DNA from: Asterella californica
Lineage: Eukaryota; Streptophyta; Marchantiopsida; Marchantiales; Aytoniaceae
Assembly (NCBI GenBank): GCA_036924285.1
Contig: JAYKYS010000004.1
Location: 29,916,001 to 29,980,000, forward strand
Direction of reading: 5' to 3'
DNA: 64,000 nt
The translations under genes were made by a program, and so were the position numbers. The notes beneath the pieces are model-generated. The model was given only the letters and a program-made list of their open reading frames with translations, made no database searches and was not told the DNA's origin. Positions 1-11,774 of this stretch are shown here, piece by piece (the first letter of the stretch is position 1; each line of letters starts with the position of its first letter).

Positions 1-907
1 TCGTGTACACGCTTGAGCATCTCCTTCGGTAACAAGTTTGTCCATCATAATTGTGGACAATGTGCACGAGATCTCACTCTCGCTGCATCCAACAACACTA
101 CCGGTCCCAGGACCGCATTTGGTGCACACTCGCCATCATATCCGTACGAGCATCATCCAACAAAAGAACGTTCTTCAAGATGTATGTTGGAGAATCCACC
201 TGATGCATCTGGAGATGTCGTAAGGTCCATAACATCTCTCAAAATATACTAGATAATGAGTCATGTAAACCTTGACCTCTCCTAGCACGCGTGTGGTCTT
301 AACATGACCACCCGATTATCACCAAGTGAATGGTGTCAATCAATGTGAGATCTTGCGTCCATAGTAGCGAATATTCGACGATAATGCTTATTGGTATCCT
401 CTAACGACTGATATGAGCAACAACTCAGGATATCTCTGCACCAAATGTGTCACATGACGCAATGAGATGCGTCTGACAATCTCATCTCTCTCCACATACA
501 AGTATCGCTGTACTCGTATGCTTATCTACAATACCGCAACCAAATCTGTGCTGATCCCTCCAAACAGCTCTAGCACACATACATCCTTCTCTGGATATTG
601 CCATAGAATGAGAGTCGTATCGAACAGTGATAAGATCATAAGGTCAGTAGCAAGAACAACCCGCTGTTTTTCTACTTGCGGTACAAAGGCTTCACTCTAA
701 GCTTGCTACACCAACCGATCAGCATACTGCTGCAACTCTCCACTCGAACTCCAGAGTGGAACATCCAAAGTAGATGATATTGCCCGTAGTCATATTAGGC
801 ATGTCCTCCATCTCCTCAAAGACCGGAGTATCCTCCGCATAGACATTGTCTTCTAACAACTCGTTCGATCAAGTGATGACCAAACTGAATCTTGCAACGG
901 ATGCCAT
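1..907 (-). pseudogene. DNMT3-like methyltransferase fragment, inactivated
   Basis: The minus strand here aligns with codons of the methyltransferase at 39380-40903. The ATG at 907-905 is in the matching place, just downstream of the gag stop. The catalytic motif, Pro-Cys-Gln in the better copy, reads Ser-Cys-stop here (minus-strand codons 307-305, 304-302, 301-299); both changes are C to T on the coding strand. The Glu-Asn-Val region and the RxxRPR-like region are still recognisable near 100-160 and 10-40. The gene cannot give a full-length enzyme. Its 3' end is beyond the window edge. Confidence 0.85.
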
Positions 908-966
908 CGTCCCTGGTGTAGGCTCCATTGTCCCAACTCCAACACTTAACCGCACTGGTAAGCGGC

Positions 967-3050
967 TCACTCGTCCCTCACTAGACTACCAACCTGGTCT
1001 GTAAGATGCTATCTCCGTCCAATAGTCGATCACGAACTCCATAGGATAGAACACAGCACCTCCAACCAATACTCATAAGACTCTGCAACCGTAACGATAG
1101 CCTTGGCTCTCATCATGGAGTCATCCGTGGGGTGATCTGGTCAAACTCTCACTGTCAACATCTCGCATGTCATATGTAGAGCTGTACCCTTGATCCTAGT
1201 AGAGATGTATGTAGCTGGAATGGACATCTCTCCATCTCGGACTTTCTCAAAACCTAAACTAATGCACACCGTCTTCTCCAACATCAACGGCTGGGCTCTA
1301 GAATCTAACAAGACTTTCTACGGTCGATACACCTTCCCTGAAGATGCCACCAAACAAAAGATACCACTTCCGTTGTCCAACAACACCATACTTGGTCCCA
1401 AATCAGTATAGTCAATCGCCGACATAACTAGTAACTCATCTAACCTGGTAGCTATTGCTTGCCAAGTACCACTGGTAGCTGTCCTGATCCTCGACTCCAC
1501 TGACACATCCACCGTCTCTCGCTGAACCACCTCAGCACTAGAGGTAACTACATCCTCGCTTTCACTGAGCGTAGCCGCCTACCAGAACATTAGAGCCAAG
1601 CTAACTCCCAATGCTCTCATGTCCGTGGTTGAAAATAGTGAGGCTCGCAAAACTGTTGTAGCCGCCTCCAACATCAAGTTTGACGTCGCATCCACAAACG
1701 TTGAGGGTTGACTTGTATCATCTCTATTCCTTGATGTCGATGCCTCCAACTCCACTGCATCATCTGTATGTCGTTTAGAAATCATAGACGTGATCCTCAA
1801 CGACTGAGGAAGCCTGGCCTGTCTACCAGCCTCTCCGCATTGTAGATCCACTCCACCGACACACCTTGTGACTCAGAGGTACGTACTGCACTCCAAGTCA
1901 CTACCGCAGATGCCTCGATCTGCGTCACACCAGTCATGAAGTCGAAGTCAACTCTTTCTCCTCCATAAGACGTGAAAGTCTCTATTCTTGAATCAGATCT
2001 CCGCTGAGCCATAGCCGTGCTAGCTATCCTCTGCTCTAACTGCTCAATCCGAGTAGCCATACTCGCATCTGACGTCGTAGCAGGTGGTGGACCGATTGAT
2101 ATTCTCTCAAGTGCTGGACCTCTATCTCCAGCTCGACCACCACGGTCTCCTTGAGCTCCTCCCCCTCGTCCACGATCAGCCTTCCCTTGCCGTAGCTCGG
2201 GGTGGAGGTCAAAACAACAATCACTATTGTGACATGGTCGCTCGCAATGCTCAACTGTCTAAACACCACTTGAGACGTCTCAGATGTCTCGTAACCACCT
2301 CTCCTCTGTGGACAGTCCTTATGTTGATGAGGACCATCACACTCCAGCAAGGACGCACTTGCTGCTGACTAGAAAAGGACTGCATGAGCTTTTGTACATT
2401 AGATCCTCCAACACCTCTATGAGATTGTGACTATTCTGCACGATCCTTATCATCACCACCACCACCACCACCACGTGTTGCGTAGCCTGTGATCCTCGAG
2501 AAGAGGTGATCGTCCCGTGTGGTGCCTCCTTGTTGAACCCAGCAGTCACCATCCTCTCCTCCACCATGTTGAGCTCAATACGCTCAACGAGACCAAAGAT
2601 AACGGCCAACATCGAAGCGATATCTCTAAGGAGAGTCGCATCTCTGACTGTCATACGTAGCTCTCGATCTAGTATCTCATACGAGAACAAGACTGCTTGT
2701 GGTTTCGTCACCCCTTGGGTAATGCTGATCAACCGCCTCATGCCACAGGGTTAAACCCTGGTGGTATCTTGTTCATACCACTGCTTGCTCCACTGCTAGT
2801 GAACGCACCGCTGGTAGTAGATACTCCGTCACTCGTGGATGTATCACTGTTACTGACATCCGACCTCGTAGATGCTACGCCTCCTAAAACTGCGCCAGTA
2901 GTGATAAAAACGTAGTTGGGAACCAATGTTGTCTTCACAACTCAATCTTCACGTTGTAGTCTCGCTTGAACTCATGATAATCGTCGGTTAGTTGGAACAA
3001 ACTTTTCCACACTATGAAAGATGTGAACCGTTGTGAGTTCGACATCCACG
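967..3050 (-). pseudogene. Gypsy gag-protease remnant
   Basis: Five overlapping minus-strand reading fragments (about 2938-2738, 2741-2337, 2350-2036, 2060-1797 and 1851-1318) match consecutive pieces of the gag-protease protein at 36960-39320, including the PPGFNPV segment, the RRLIS-TQGVT segment, the coiled RIEQLEQRIAS segment and the region leading into the protease aspartate. Frame changes separate them. The terminal TGA at 969-967 is the same stop, in the same context, as in the better copy, so that stop is an ancestral feature of the family. It is not functional. Confidence 0.8.
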
Positions 3051-6000
3051 TTTTTTTTCTCTCGCTGCTCTTGCTTTCTTCGTGTTGTTGATGAGAGAGT
3101 TTCCTAGGAAGAGCAGAACCTTCTAGCTATGGTATGATCGTGAAAAGGAGGATGAAAATCACAGACAGAACACGGAGCGCAATGAAATCTCCATCACATT
3201 CTTGATCCAAAACACACGATACGCAATAATCTTCAAATCCAAATCGTTCAATCTGCAAGCCTTCAATTCCAAATCATATAGACTGAAAATCTCACGCTCA
3301 GAACTCAAAACTTCAGAAAATTGCTCATGTGAAGCACTCGCCCATTCATCTAGAAGCTTCCCGTTTTCTATTCAAGAATATATGCATACAAGCTGTAGGT
3401 CTCCTCTCTACTCGTTTCTGCCCTCTATCCTCAGTTCCTCAATGTCAAACTATCATCAGTCGGAAAATCCTCTGGTTGTAAGCTCCATAAACATCTCTCT
3501 TCGGCTCTTTGAATATCTCTCTTCGATAATGATTGAAAAATATCTAAAATCGTACTGTACACCCCATCTTGGATTTTCTTCCTTCATACATGACCTCGAC
3601 TGTCACCTAACAGGTGTAAAATGTTACGTTAGACAAGTGGCAATAGAAAAATAAATCTCTGGTAAAAATTCAATACGTTATATTTTTGATGTGTCAGAAA
3701 GATTAGTTAACATGTAATCATAGATCTATGTGTATGGATGGCTATTGAGTTAGTCGTACAATCAGCTTTTGACACCTCAAAGTAACTCCACTATGGCTAC
3801 CTCTGATCACCAGAATCACCTCGTTCAGACACTCGGTGCTCGAGTTATAGTCGTTTTCGTTCTCTGGCCTCTTTTAACTTCGAAATGTCATTACTGTTTC
3901 TTGAGATCTCAATTCGACTTGATTTTTTGACCCAAGTGTATCACATGATGAAATCTATATTTTTCTACAAAAGAATTGATAATGACTTGGAGTATCTTTG
4001 ATGCCATCTTGTTACCCTAGGACTTAAAGAGCAGCACATCAAATTTGTAGTAATTATCCTAACATCTCGAAGGGGAGTTAGTCCTCTAGCATAGGATCCA
4101 TTTCAAAATCTTGCAGTAACCTCCTTCTATCATCCACACCAGGTGACAACACTAATGCAGGAGTAGACGGAGTCATCTCGCATTCATAATACGACTAGTG
4201 CAGGGGTAGACGGATGTGTCTCGCCTTTAAACAACTCATTGTCTCACATATTCTCCTAAAAGAGCCTACCTACTCCAAGCCGGTTATGAGTCTGAAGGGA
4301 CTTGATCTTGAGACCTCCTCCCTACAAGTTTATTCAGCTACTCATGGAAGCCAATCTCACAAATGGTTATAGAGATCAATTTCCAAGTTTATATGCTACT
4401 AAAGCATGTTATTTCTTCTTCTCTTCACTAACTCGAACCACCATAACTATCTCCTGACGTGGTCTCTTTTACATTTAAGATGCAAATATATACTTGTCAC
4501 TACAATGTACGTGATGAAAAATCTAGAACATAAATCAGATTTATGATACACTTCTCGGTTTAGAAAAATATTGTAAAAGTATTCCAAATAACTTTTTACC
4601 TGTAACTTTATTTATAACTTTTTAAATATACCACGGTGATCAACGTGATGAGACCTACGCCATGGTGTTTTTGGATTCTCAAATGCTCATTTCTTTTCAA
4701 ATCGACTTCTCTGAGGTCTTAACTTGACTTAGAGAGTCTAACTTATTACAAAAGATGAATTATTTATCACATGAAATAATTCACATCAGAACAGCATTTT
4801 CACCGTGCTCTTGCTCATGATCTCCTCGCATTCTCATTTTCACTTTGCTCTCGCTGCTCTTGGTCTCCTCGCGTTCTAGTTTTCGCCGTGCTCTTGTTGC
4901 TCCTGGTCTCCTCGTGGTGAGCACTTCACGCGAAAGATCTTACAGAACTCCAAAATCTTTCCTCGGCTCCAAAGCCTATACTCAATCTCCTTCAACTCCC
5001 TCGGCTCATCCTTGGCCTCTAGAAGAGATTCATCGTCCATCTCATCCTCCAATCCATCTGTAAGTACCTCACTAGGTCTTTGTCTGGCTTGAGAGACATG
5101 CACTATGTCTTGACTATCCTCTACAATCATAGACTCCAAGGGCTCTCTCGATACATCCTCAAAAATGCCATGTAGACCCGTATTTTGAACAACAAGTTCT
5201 CCAGGTTGTCTCTCTAAACCCTCAATACGTCCTGAAGCTCCGTCTAGCAACCACCTTAGACAACGAGCATATGTGATGGCAGGTCCTAACGCATGTCGTA
5301 GATGGTTGTAGGAGTCTAAGAGATACTCGAGAATCCGGATGACCTGAGCGCTATCTGATCATCGTCGAACATGATAGTTCACTCTGTATGATGAGAGCTG
5401 ACCCCAAAACCTTTCAACCATTCGGATACCTGCCAAGATACCCTAATCAATAGTCTATGAATATCCTAATATTCTTCTCATACAAATAATTTGCTAATCA
5501 AATTTCTTTCCAATACACTAAAATCTAACTAAATATATACATGAATTACAAATGATTGTGCAAATGCATAAATACCTCAATACACTTGTGAAATATGCTG
5601 TGTATTACCACCTCTCCCTCACTGAAAATATCTTATGATATCAACCACATTCTTGCAGAAAAATTCATAGATTTAGACATAAAAATCACGTCAAACCAAA
5701 CAAATATTTCAGAAGACAAGCTAGAATGCAAGACTCACACTATGTGCTCATCAGGAAAAAAGAAACTAACTCCTTTGGACATTACCAAGAGAGGAAAAAG
5801 GGGCGCGCTTGCTCCTTGTGCAAACAATGCACAATGAGTCTCAAAAGGCAGAAGGCAGGGAGATACCCTCCCCCACACACTTTGGAAGGAGGAGGAGAGG
5901 CCCAACTGGCGACCCTCATCCTGTCAGCTGGGCTGGATAGGGCGCAGTGAAGGTACAACCATTGTACCTTCACTGTCAGCTGGGCTGTGTAAGGGGTTTC

Positions 6001-6107
6001 TGCCATGCTGCGCAGTATTGAAATTCTTTTGAAATTCAAATTTCTCGTCTTCTTTGACTTTCATTGGTTGAGACTGTTTTGACTCGTCTGCCTTTTCAGG
6101 ATAACAG
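3051..6107. other. Unassigned sequence with short local repeats
   Basis: No gene is recognised. A minus-strand 124-codon frame at 5250-4876 is acidic and has no family I know. At about 4796-4915 three imperfect units of roughly 40-45 bp, each holding a GCTCTTG...TCTCCTCG core, stand in tandem, and a related piece occurs near 3060. At about 4150-4220 a phrase ending in GTAGACGGA occurs twice. The stretch probably consists of old transposon debris, but no domain shows this. Confidence 0.4.
5945..5975. repeat. Perfect palindrome, 14-bp arms, 3-nt loop
   Basis: The arms are 5945-5958 and 5962-5975 and pair without mismatch around a CCA loop. A 15-bp phrase, CTGTCAGCTGGGCTG, lies once on each side (5921-5935 and 5973-5987) in direct orientation, so the hairpin is embedded in a small direct duplication. 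Confidence 0.85.
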
Positions 6108-6185
6108 ATCACAAACTACAATACGTCCAAGAGTTTTACAGTACGTAGTTTGTGGATAGATTTCAGTTGACAATTTCAGACGCCG
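6108..6185. repeat. Dispersed 0.42-kb repeat, left piece (split by Copia)
   Basis: Together with 12040-12372 this forms a repeat of about 415 bp, interrupted by the Copia element at 6186-12034. The reverse complement of 20949-21367 carries the same sequence uninterrupted. The left end is an imperfect hairpin whose arms carry CACAAACTAC and GTAGTTTGTG. No coding content is seen. Confidence 0.8.
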
Positions 6186-6445
6186 TGTTGGAAATGAACT
6201 ACTGGTAGAATAGGCTAAGACAAAACTCTAAGTCACGGCATAAGGACAATATGAGAGTGTGAGAGAGCTCCTCAAGAGAGTGTGGGCAGAACCAAGTAAA
6301 TAGATTACTCAATAATGTACAAATGGCCTTGGACCTGGATAATATACTCTTGGTCTTGGCCTTGGTGACCTTACGAAAGGTCTCCACCTAATAACCTGAA
6401 CTGGTTATAGCAAAAGGGGTTTCATACTTGTACAGTATTCTAACA
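6186..6445 (-). repeat. 3' LTR of the large Copia element
   Basis: This 260-bp copy matches 11775-12034 with scattered substitutions. The internal polypurine tract on the minus strand lies just above 6446, next to the end of the RNase H frame. Confidence 0.93.
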
Positions 6446-6479
6446 CTCCCACTCAGTAACAGTTCGGATAAAATATTAC

Positions 6480-7231
6480 TTAGCTAGAAAACATTCCTAG
6501 CTTTGGTAGTAGATAGTCCAACTTGGGAGCTAGTAAGCTCTTTGTCAGAATATCTGCAACCATGTCCTCAGTAGGACAATATCTAACTTCTATAACTTTT
6601 CCAGCGACGTGATCTTTGATGAAGTGATATCGGATGTCGATGTGCTTCGTACGGTCGTGGAACTTGCTAATGTCGACAAGGACCATTGCACTTTGGTTGT
6701 CACATAAACAGTGGGCTCCTTGTCGTGCAATCCGATGTCAGTCAGGAGCTGACTTTATCAGATTGTCTCTGAACAGCTCGTGCTAAGAGCTACATATTCT
6801 GCCTCTGTGTTTGACAGGGCTACTGACTTCTTTCTTTTAGAGGACCAGCTGATGGCTCCTCCAGAGTAGATGAAGCAATGACCTGATGTGGATCGTCTTG
6901 TCTCTGCATGTCCTTCTCAGTTGGCATCGGAGTAACCGAACAGAGAGTAGGGCTGGGGTGACTGAGCATACTGAAGGTATAAATTCAAAGTTCCCTTGAT
7001 GTAACGAAAAATCCGCTTCATAGCGGCAATGTGTCTAGATCAAAGACTACTCATAAACTGGAAGAGTACACTAATGAGATAAGACAAATCAGGATGAGTG
7101 CATACTGCGGCCCAATTAATAGAACCAGCTGCACTCTGATAAGGATAACTATTACATAGCTTCTTTTCATCCTCAGTGACAGGAGAGTCATCCGAGGAAA
7201 GTTTTTCATCTGTAACTAGAGGGGTGCTCAC
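6480..7231 (-). pseudogene. Copia RNase H and end of reverse transcriptase
   Basis: The frame at 7231-7040 encodes the segment with PYQSAAGSINW and HPDLSYLISVL, typical of the Copia reverse transcriptase-RNase H connection. The frame at 6686-6480 encodes the C-terminus with RTKHIDIRYHFIKDHV and MVADILTKSL, which is diagnostic of the Copia RNase H end. The frame closing at 7040 ends at a TGA that fits a CGA arginine codon changed by C to T. The stretch between is broken. Confidence 0.85.
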
Positions 7232-7243
7232 GAGTTTGCAGTC

Positions 7244-8068
7244 CTACAAGCCAAACTGAAATAGTTTTTGTGTCAAATACAAAGTTTGACTAAGTCTAAT
7301 AGTGCCAAAAGGTGAATCACGATTAATCTCAGTGCTAAGACAATGATGGACTGGACCGATGTCAGTCATTTTGAATCGTGAACTTAATTTCTCTTTTACG
7401 TGAGATAGTAGAGCCTCATTGCTGCTGGCAATCACAGTGTCATCCATGTAGAGGGCAAGGATGACGAAGTGCTATTTTTGGTGCAAGTAGTAAACATTTC
7501 CGTCTGCACCGGACTTAGCAAATCCAAGAGAAAGCAAGAATTTATCGATGATCAAGTACCATTCTCCTGATGATTGCTTAAGACCGTAGAGAGTCTTAAG
7601 CAATCTGCATACTTGACTACGCCTTGCTGTAGTCACTCCTTCCGGAACACACATGTATATTTCCTCGTTTAGTGTTCCATTCATAAATGCAGTTTTAACA
7701 TCCATTTGATGTACGTGTAGATTATACTGCGCTGAGATGGCAAGGATGAGCCGTATTGATTGAATATGTACTACAGGGGAAAAAGTTTCTGTGTAATCCA
7801 ACCCGTAGATCTGAGTGAAACCACGAGCCACGAGTCTCGTCTTATAACGAGCAATGGACCCATCGGTATTAAGTTTCAACTTAAAGGTCCACTTACATGT
7901 TATCGGCCGGCGTCCATGTGGCAAGTCGGTGAGCTTCCAAGTACCGTTAGATTCGTGAGAATCTAACTCTTCCTCTATTGCTCTTCTCCACTCATCGGCA
8001 TCGAGAGAAGATATTGCTTCTGTGTAAGAAACATGTTCCATTGGCATAGGTTTGAGAGTTATCATCAA
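7244..8068 (-). pseudogene. Copia reverse transcriptase
   Basis: The minus-strand frame at 8068-7472 carries the Copia RT opening (WRRAIEEELDSHESNGTW, CKWTFKLK, RYKTRLVARGFTQ, DYTETFSPV and MDVKTAFMNG). The same frame continues after one TAG at about 7474-7472 into the catalytic YMDD box, encoded at about 7456-7445. A second TAG closes the frame at 7246-7244. Both stops can be derived from CAG glutamine by a single C-to-T change. Without them this would be a nearly normal RT, so inactivation is by point mutation and not by deletion. Confidence 0.88.
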
Positions 8069-8159
8069 TGCATACTTGGTGTTCTTCTGAGACTTCGGGA
8101 TCAGCGATGAAGGGTCACAACCTTCATCTAGGTTCCGTTGTGGAGGAACTGAATGTCGA

Positions 8160-9510
8160 GCTGATCATCTCAGTGGAGGCGGTGCTGAGAAATCCAATGG
8201 AGGAAGGGAGGACTCGCTATGGGTAGGACCGGAAACTCGTGGTGAGCGTGGTGATGTGCGCCGAAGGTAAGGATCGAGCGGGCTCAAGATCTCTGTAGGA
8301 GGAGAGTGATTGTGTGTGTGGCTTGAGGAGTGAGAACGTGGAGGATGACTACTCCCATTGGACTGTGTACTGCTGGTGATTCCTCTGTCAGGACCATGAC
8401 TACTAGAGACTCCTCCTCCAGTTCCAAGACCAACGGATGGGATTGGAGATGGACCGGTAGGAGATGGCAGAGGAATTTCGACTGAAGGGAAATCGGGAGA
8501 GACGGACGGAACGTAAGCTGGGCCAGCAGAAAGGGCAGGCACAGTATGATAAAAATAGCGTCGGTCTCAAGAGACACTTGAGTGAATGAGAGATCGGTAG
8601 AGGAGACGGATGTGAGAGAGAGAGTCAGGGAAGACGCATCGAAGATAACATCACCAGAGGTGAAGGTATGACCGTCAGATTTTCTTTGGAGACGGTAGCC
8701 CTTACTCTGACCGCTATAGCCAAGGAAGATACACTCGTGGGAATGATCGTCAAGCTTTGTGCGCTCAACCTCGAGGCCCTGGGAAAAAACACGACAGCCA
8801 AAGACGCACAGAAAGGAGAGATCGGGTCGGCGAGGAGTTGGAGGCATAAGAGTGCCAGAGTTCATAAGGTGTTGTTATAGACGGGATGGCCTTAGATGGA
8901 CACTGGTTCTGGAGGAAGGTGGCACAGGTGATTGCTTCACCCCAGAAGGGCTTGATAAGACTAGAAGTGAAAAGCATAAAACGGACAGCATCAAGCAAGC
9001 TACGGTTCTTACGCTCAGCAACACCATTCTGCTGAGAAGAGTAAGGGACTATGAATTGACGCTGGATGCCGCGCTCGCGATAAAAAGCGTCAAAAGCAGC
9101 TGAACGGTATTCACCGCCATTGTTAGATCGCAAAGTGACCCAAGAGATTGACCAATGGCGCGCTCAGCAAATGCGAGATAGTCCCGGAAAGCAGCAAAAT
9201 AGTCACTCTTATCATAGAGAAGACGAGTGACAATGTAGCGCGAGTAGTCATCAATAAAGGTGATGAAATATTCATAGCCAGAAAAAGTGCAAGGGGAGAT
9301 GCAACCACTAATATCAGAATGGACCAGTGCTAGAGGACGAGTTGATTGAGTGGAGCTGACACGTGGGAATTTAGTGCGTGCATGCTTGCCGTGTGCACAA
9401 GCTGGACAAATATCTTCAGAGAGTGGGAAGGAAGGGAGACCGGTAACATACCTGCGGTGGCTCAGCTCATGGACTCGATGATGGTTGATATGACCGATCG
9501 CTGATGCCAC
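8160..9510 (-). pseudogene. Copia integrase with Pro/Ser-rich linker
   Basis: The frame at 9510-9049 holds the pre-integrase end (CPACAHGKHARTKFP) and the integrase core start (LALVHSDISG, FITFIDDYSRY). A frame change leads to 9133-8765 with RSNNGGEYRSAAF and QQNGVAERKNRSLLD, giving the D-D-E triad region. The frame at 8865-8284 continues with FGCRVFSQG and CIFLGYSGQSKGYR, typical of the Copia integrase C-terminus. The proline/serine-rich frame at 8542-8165 matches the usual low-complexity linker before RT. At least three frame changes are needed, so it is not functional. Confidence 0.87.
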
Positions 9511-10491
9511 AAGGTAGAGAGATCGCCCGTTGTAGTAACAAGGGCACAGGGTCGAGGTGACATCGGTGGAAGAGTCCGGCTACCAGATGTAAAACCCTGA
9601 AGACCTTCTAGCATACGCGGAGGAGACCGGAGTCGGAGAAACGAACCGGAAGAGTCGACGTGATGTGAGCGAAAAGGATCCCAAGTTAGCAGCCCGCGTG
9701 GGGGCGCGTGGTCCGACGAGGCCGCGGGTGGCGCGCCTCGTCGAGGGTCCCTGCGGACAGGGGAGTCTCCGCTGACAGGAGACTCCATGTCTTCATTGGG
9801 TATAACACCCAATGGGTGTGAGGGATTCCTCGCGTGAGAGTCTCCAGTGACAAGGGACTCCCGGTCTACGGACGTCATCAAGACGTCTTGTGGTCTTGAG
9901 AGGTCATGATGAGACTCGATCCGTGTGAGAGGAAGAGGTGTGCTGTCAAAGGGTGTTCCAGTAGGCGTGCGTGGGATAGGAGGCAGGCCAGCTGGTGGTG
10001 TCCGCATGGGAAAAATGCCAAGAGGCGTGGAGGTGAGAGGGATAGAGGCCGCGTGCACAAGAATTTGTCTCTCATTTTCCAAGTGGTGTATTTCCGGAAT
10101 TTGTGGAGTGAGGACTTCACTTGTGGAATTATGCTCCGAATTAAGAGGAGAAAAAATCCGTGAGTCACTTGTGTGCATTTCTGCTTGGGTAGGTGCACAT
10201 TTTGTGAGACGGGGCTGGACATAGACCGTGGGAAGCGGATCCTGCGCATATTGCGATTGAATAGAGAGACACTAGTCCACTGGTTTGATTGCGGTCTAGC
10301 TCGTAGGCGCGGTCTTGATCTCTGGCTAGGTGGTAGTGTGTGGACTATTGGAGTCCTACCAGCTGTAGCTACAAGCGCGGTTTGGTCAGCAACCAAAATT
10401 AAATTCCCGAGCATGTAGAGATCGTCGACAGTGGGACAAGGAGCGAGCACTTGTCTAAATCTGTCTTCTAGGTGATAGAGTCCGTTGTCAA
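9511..10491 (-). pseudogene. Disordered Copia region between protease and integrase
   Basis: This minus-strand piece lies between the protease and integrase fragments but gives no clear family match. Two overlapping Pro/Ser/Arg-rich frames (10178-9462 and 10450-9878) run through it. Near 10430-10380 the phrase MLGNLILVADQTA can be read. It may be an expanded or inserted linker. I cannot tell an insertion from fast divergence. Confidence 0.4.
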
Positions 10492-10752
10492 TTAAGCACC
10501 AGCCGTCATTGACATCAAATGTCGAGCTGAGAATAAATTCTTCGGCAAGGCGGATACATGGAGAACGTCATGTATGTACACATGCTCGCCGTTGAGCAGA
10601 CGCACTTCCACCATGCCAGAACCAGCGACGTGGATGGTGGTATTGTCATCGAGTAGAATCGCATCATTCTCGGTGTTCTCAGTAGAGACGGGTGAGTATT
10701 CGACGAATTGTCGTCGATTATGTGCCATGTGGTGTGTGGCACCCGTGTCCAC
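10492..10752 (-). pseudogene. Copia aspartic protease
   Basis: The minus-strand frame begins in the D-T-G-A protease signature (MDTGATHHMAHNRRQF) and continues through GSGMVEVRLLNG, VYIHDVLHVSALPKNLFS, the standard Copia protease layout. A TAG just upstream in frame (near 10755) separates it from gag and again fits a CAG-to-TAG change. The active-site aspartate is retained, but the fragment is isolated by stops. Confidence 0.88.
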
Positions 10753-10866
10753 ATACTAATTAGGATCAGCTGTCTGCACGATTCCAGATGAACATTGTGC
10801 CACCAGAACCCGCGGAGTGTTGTTATTGTTGTTTTGAGAACGGTGATTCTTGTTCCTGTTCTTGTT

Positions 10867-11700
10867 CTAGTTACCAACATTGGAATTTTCGTTGCTGCTG
10901 CTGGGTTTGTCCGAACACTCGGCGATGCGATGTCTGGGCTTGTTGCACTGGAAACATTTCTCGTTAGGATCTGGTGATTTTTTCGATGGCTGATTACCGC
11001 CTTGTTGATTGCCACCATTGTTGCGCCGGTTGTTGCCATTGTGTCCTCCTTGCCGGCGTCTTGCAAACAGAGCAATGGATGGTTCCATCGATAACTTGCG
11101 TCCGATCGTTTCCTCCTGGATGAGAAAGGTGATGAGGTCCTGTAGCGAGAGATTTGGGTTTATTCTCATCGCCTGCAAGAATAAATGGTAGTTGTTGGGC
11201 ATGCTGCCCATCAACGCGAGGAACTGCTCTTCGTTGGTAATTATCAATCCAGCTGAAGTCATCTGCTGGATGAGAGACTTGAAGTTGTTCACATGTTGGG
11301 TGACAGTCTCGTTGGGTTTCATCTTTAAAACCCGCAACTTTTCTCTTAAGTGCATCTTGATCATCATGTCTTGACCAGCAAAGTGTCTGGTCACGGTGGA
11401 CCATGCATCGTTCGACGTGGTGCAAGACATTAGATGTCCTACCACACTGTTCTCGCAGCATTCGTTGATCGCAACGAGCGCATTGCCATCACGCTGATCT
11501 CAATCTGCGATGCTGCCGGGTCCGGTAGTAGGGGGAGGGATAAGTACCGCAGTACCTCCGGGTGTAGTGGCACGTGGTCTCTACACGTTCCCTTCCACGA
11601 TATCAAGAACACCATGGGCCCTGAGCCGCAAGGTTGTCTTGTGTTTTCAAAGCGTGAAGCGTCCTTCTCGCAGCAGTTGAAGCGTCCTCCAACTGCTCTC
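10867..11700 (-). pseudogene. Copia gag with CCHC zinc knuckle
   Basis: The frame at 11445-10867 carries the UBN2-type gag region (MSCTTSNDAWSTV, LREKLRVLKMKPNETV, ITNEEQFLALMGSMP) followed by a Gly/Asn-rich stretch and one CX2CX4HX4C knuckle (CFQCNKPRHRIAEC). The N-terminal part at about 11450-11700 is readable only in shifting frames. The product would coat the element RNA. A TAG close to 10867 interrupts passage into the protease. Confidence 0.85.
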
Positions 11701-11760
11701 ATCTAAGGGCCGAAGGCCTACCTAGTGCCTATGCTATTGTGCTAGTGCATCAACAAAGCA

Positions 11761-11774
11761 AAGCTCTGAAACTA
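11761..11774 (-). other. Decayed tRNA primer-binding site of the Copia element
   Basis: On the minus strand the bases directly after the LTR read TAGTTTCAGAGC, two substitutions from the initiator-methionine primer site TGGTATCAGAGC found in most plant Copia elements. Confidence 0.65.

Larger units (their letters stand above)
1..3050 (-). mobile_element. Degenerate methyltransferase-carrying Gypsy element, partial
   Basis: This is a minus-strand relative of the element at 34.7-44.7 kb. Read on the minus strand, it matches the middle of gag, the protease region, the gag stop codon, the methyltransferase start codon and the first half or so of the methyltransferase. Homology fades near 3050, inside the gag N-terminal region, and no LTR is seen there. 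The left side is cut by the window edge, so the rest of the methyltransferase and pol may lie outside. Coding is broken by many stops and frame changes; most differences from the better copy look like C-to-T or G-to-A. It is a fossil, useful as an independent witness of the family's gene order. Confidence 0.85.

Noticed and set aside
4876..5250. 124-codon minus-strand ORF as a gene
   Set aside because: Acidic composition only; no family, no homologue in the window, no clear neighbours. Kept as unassigned.
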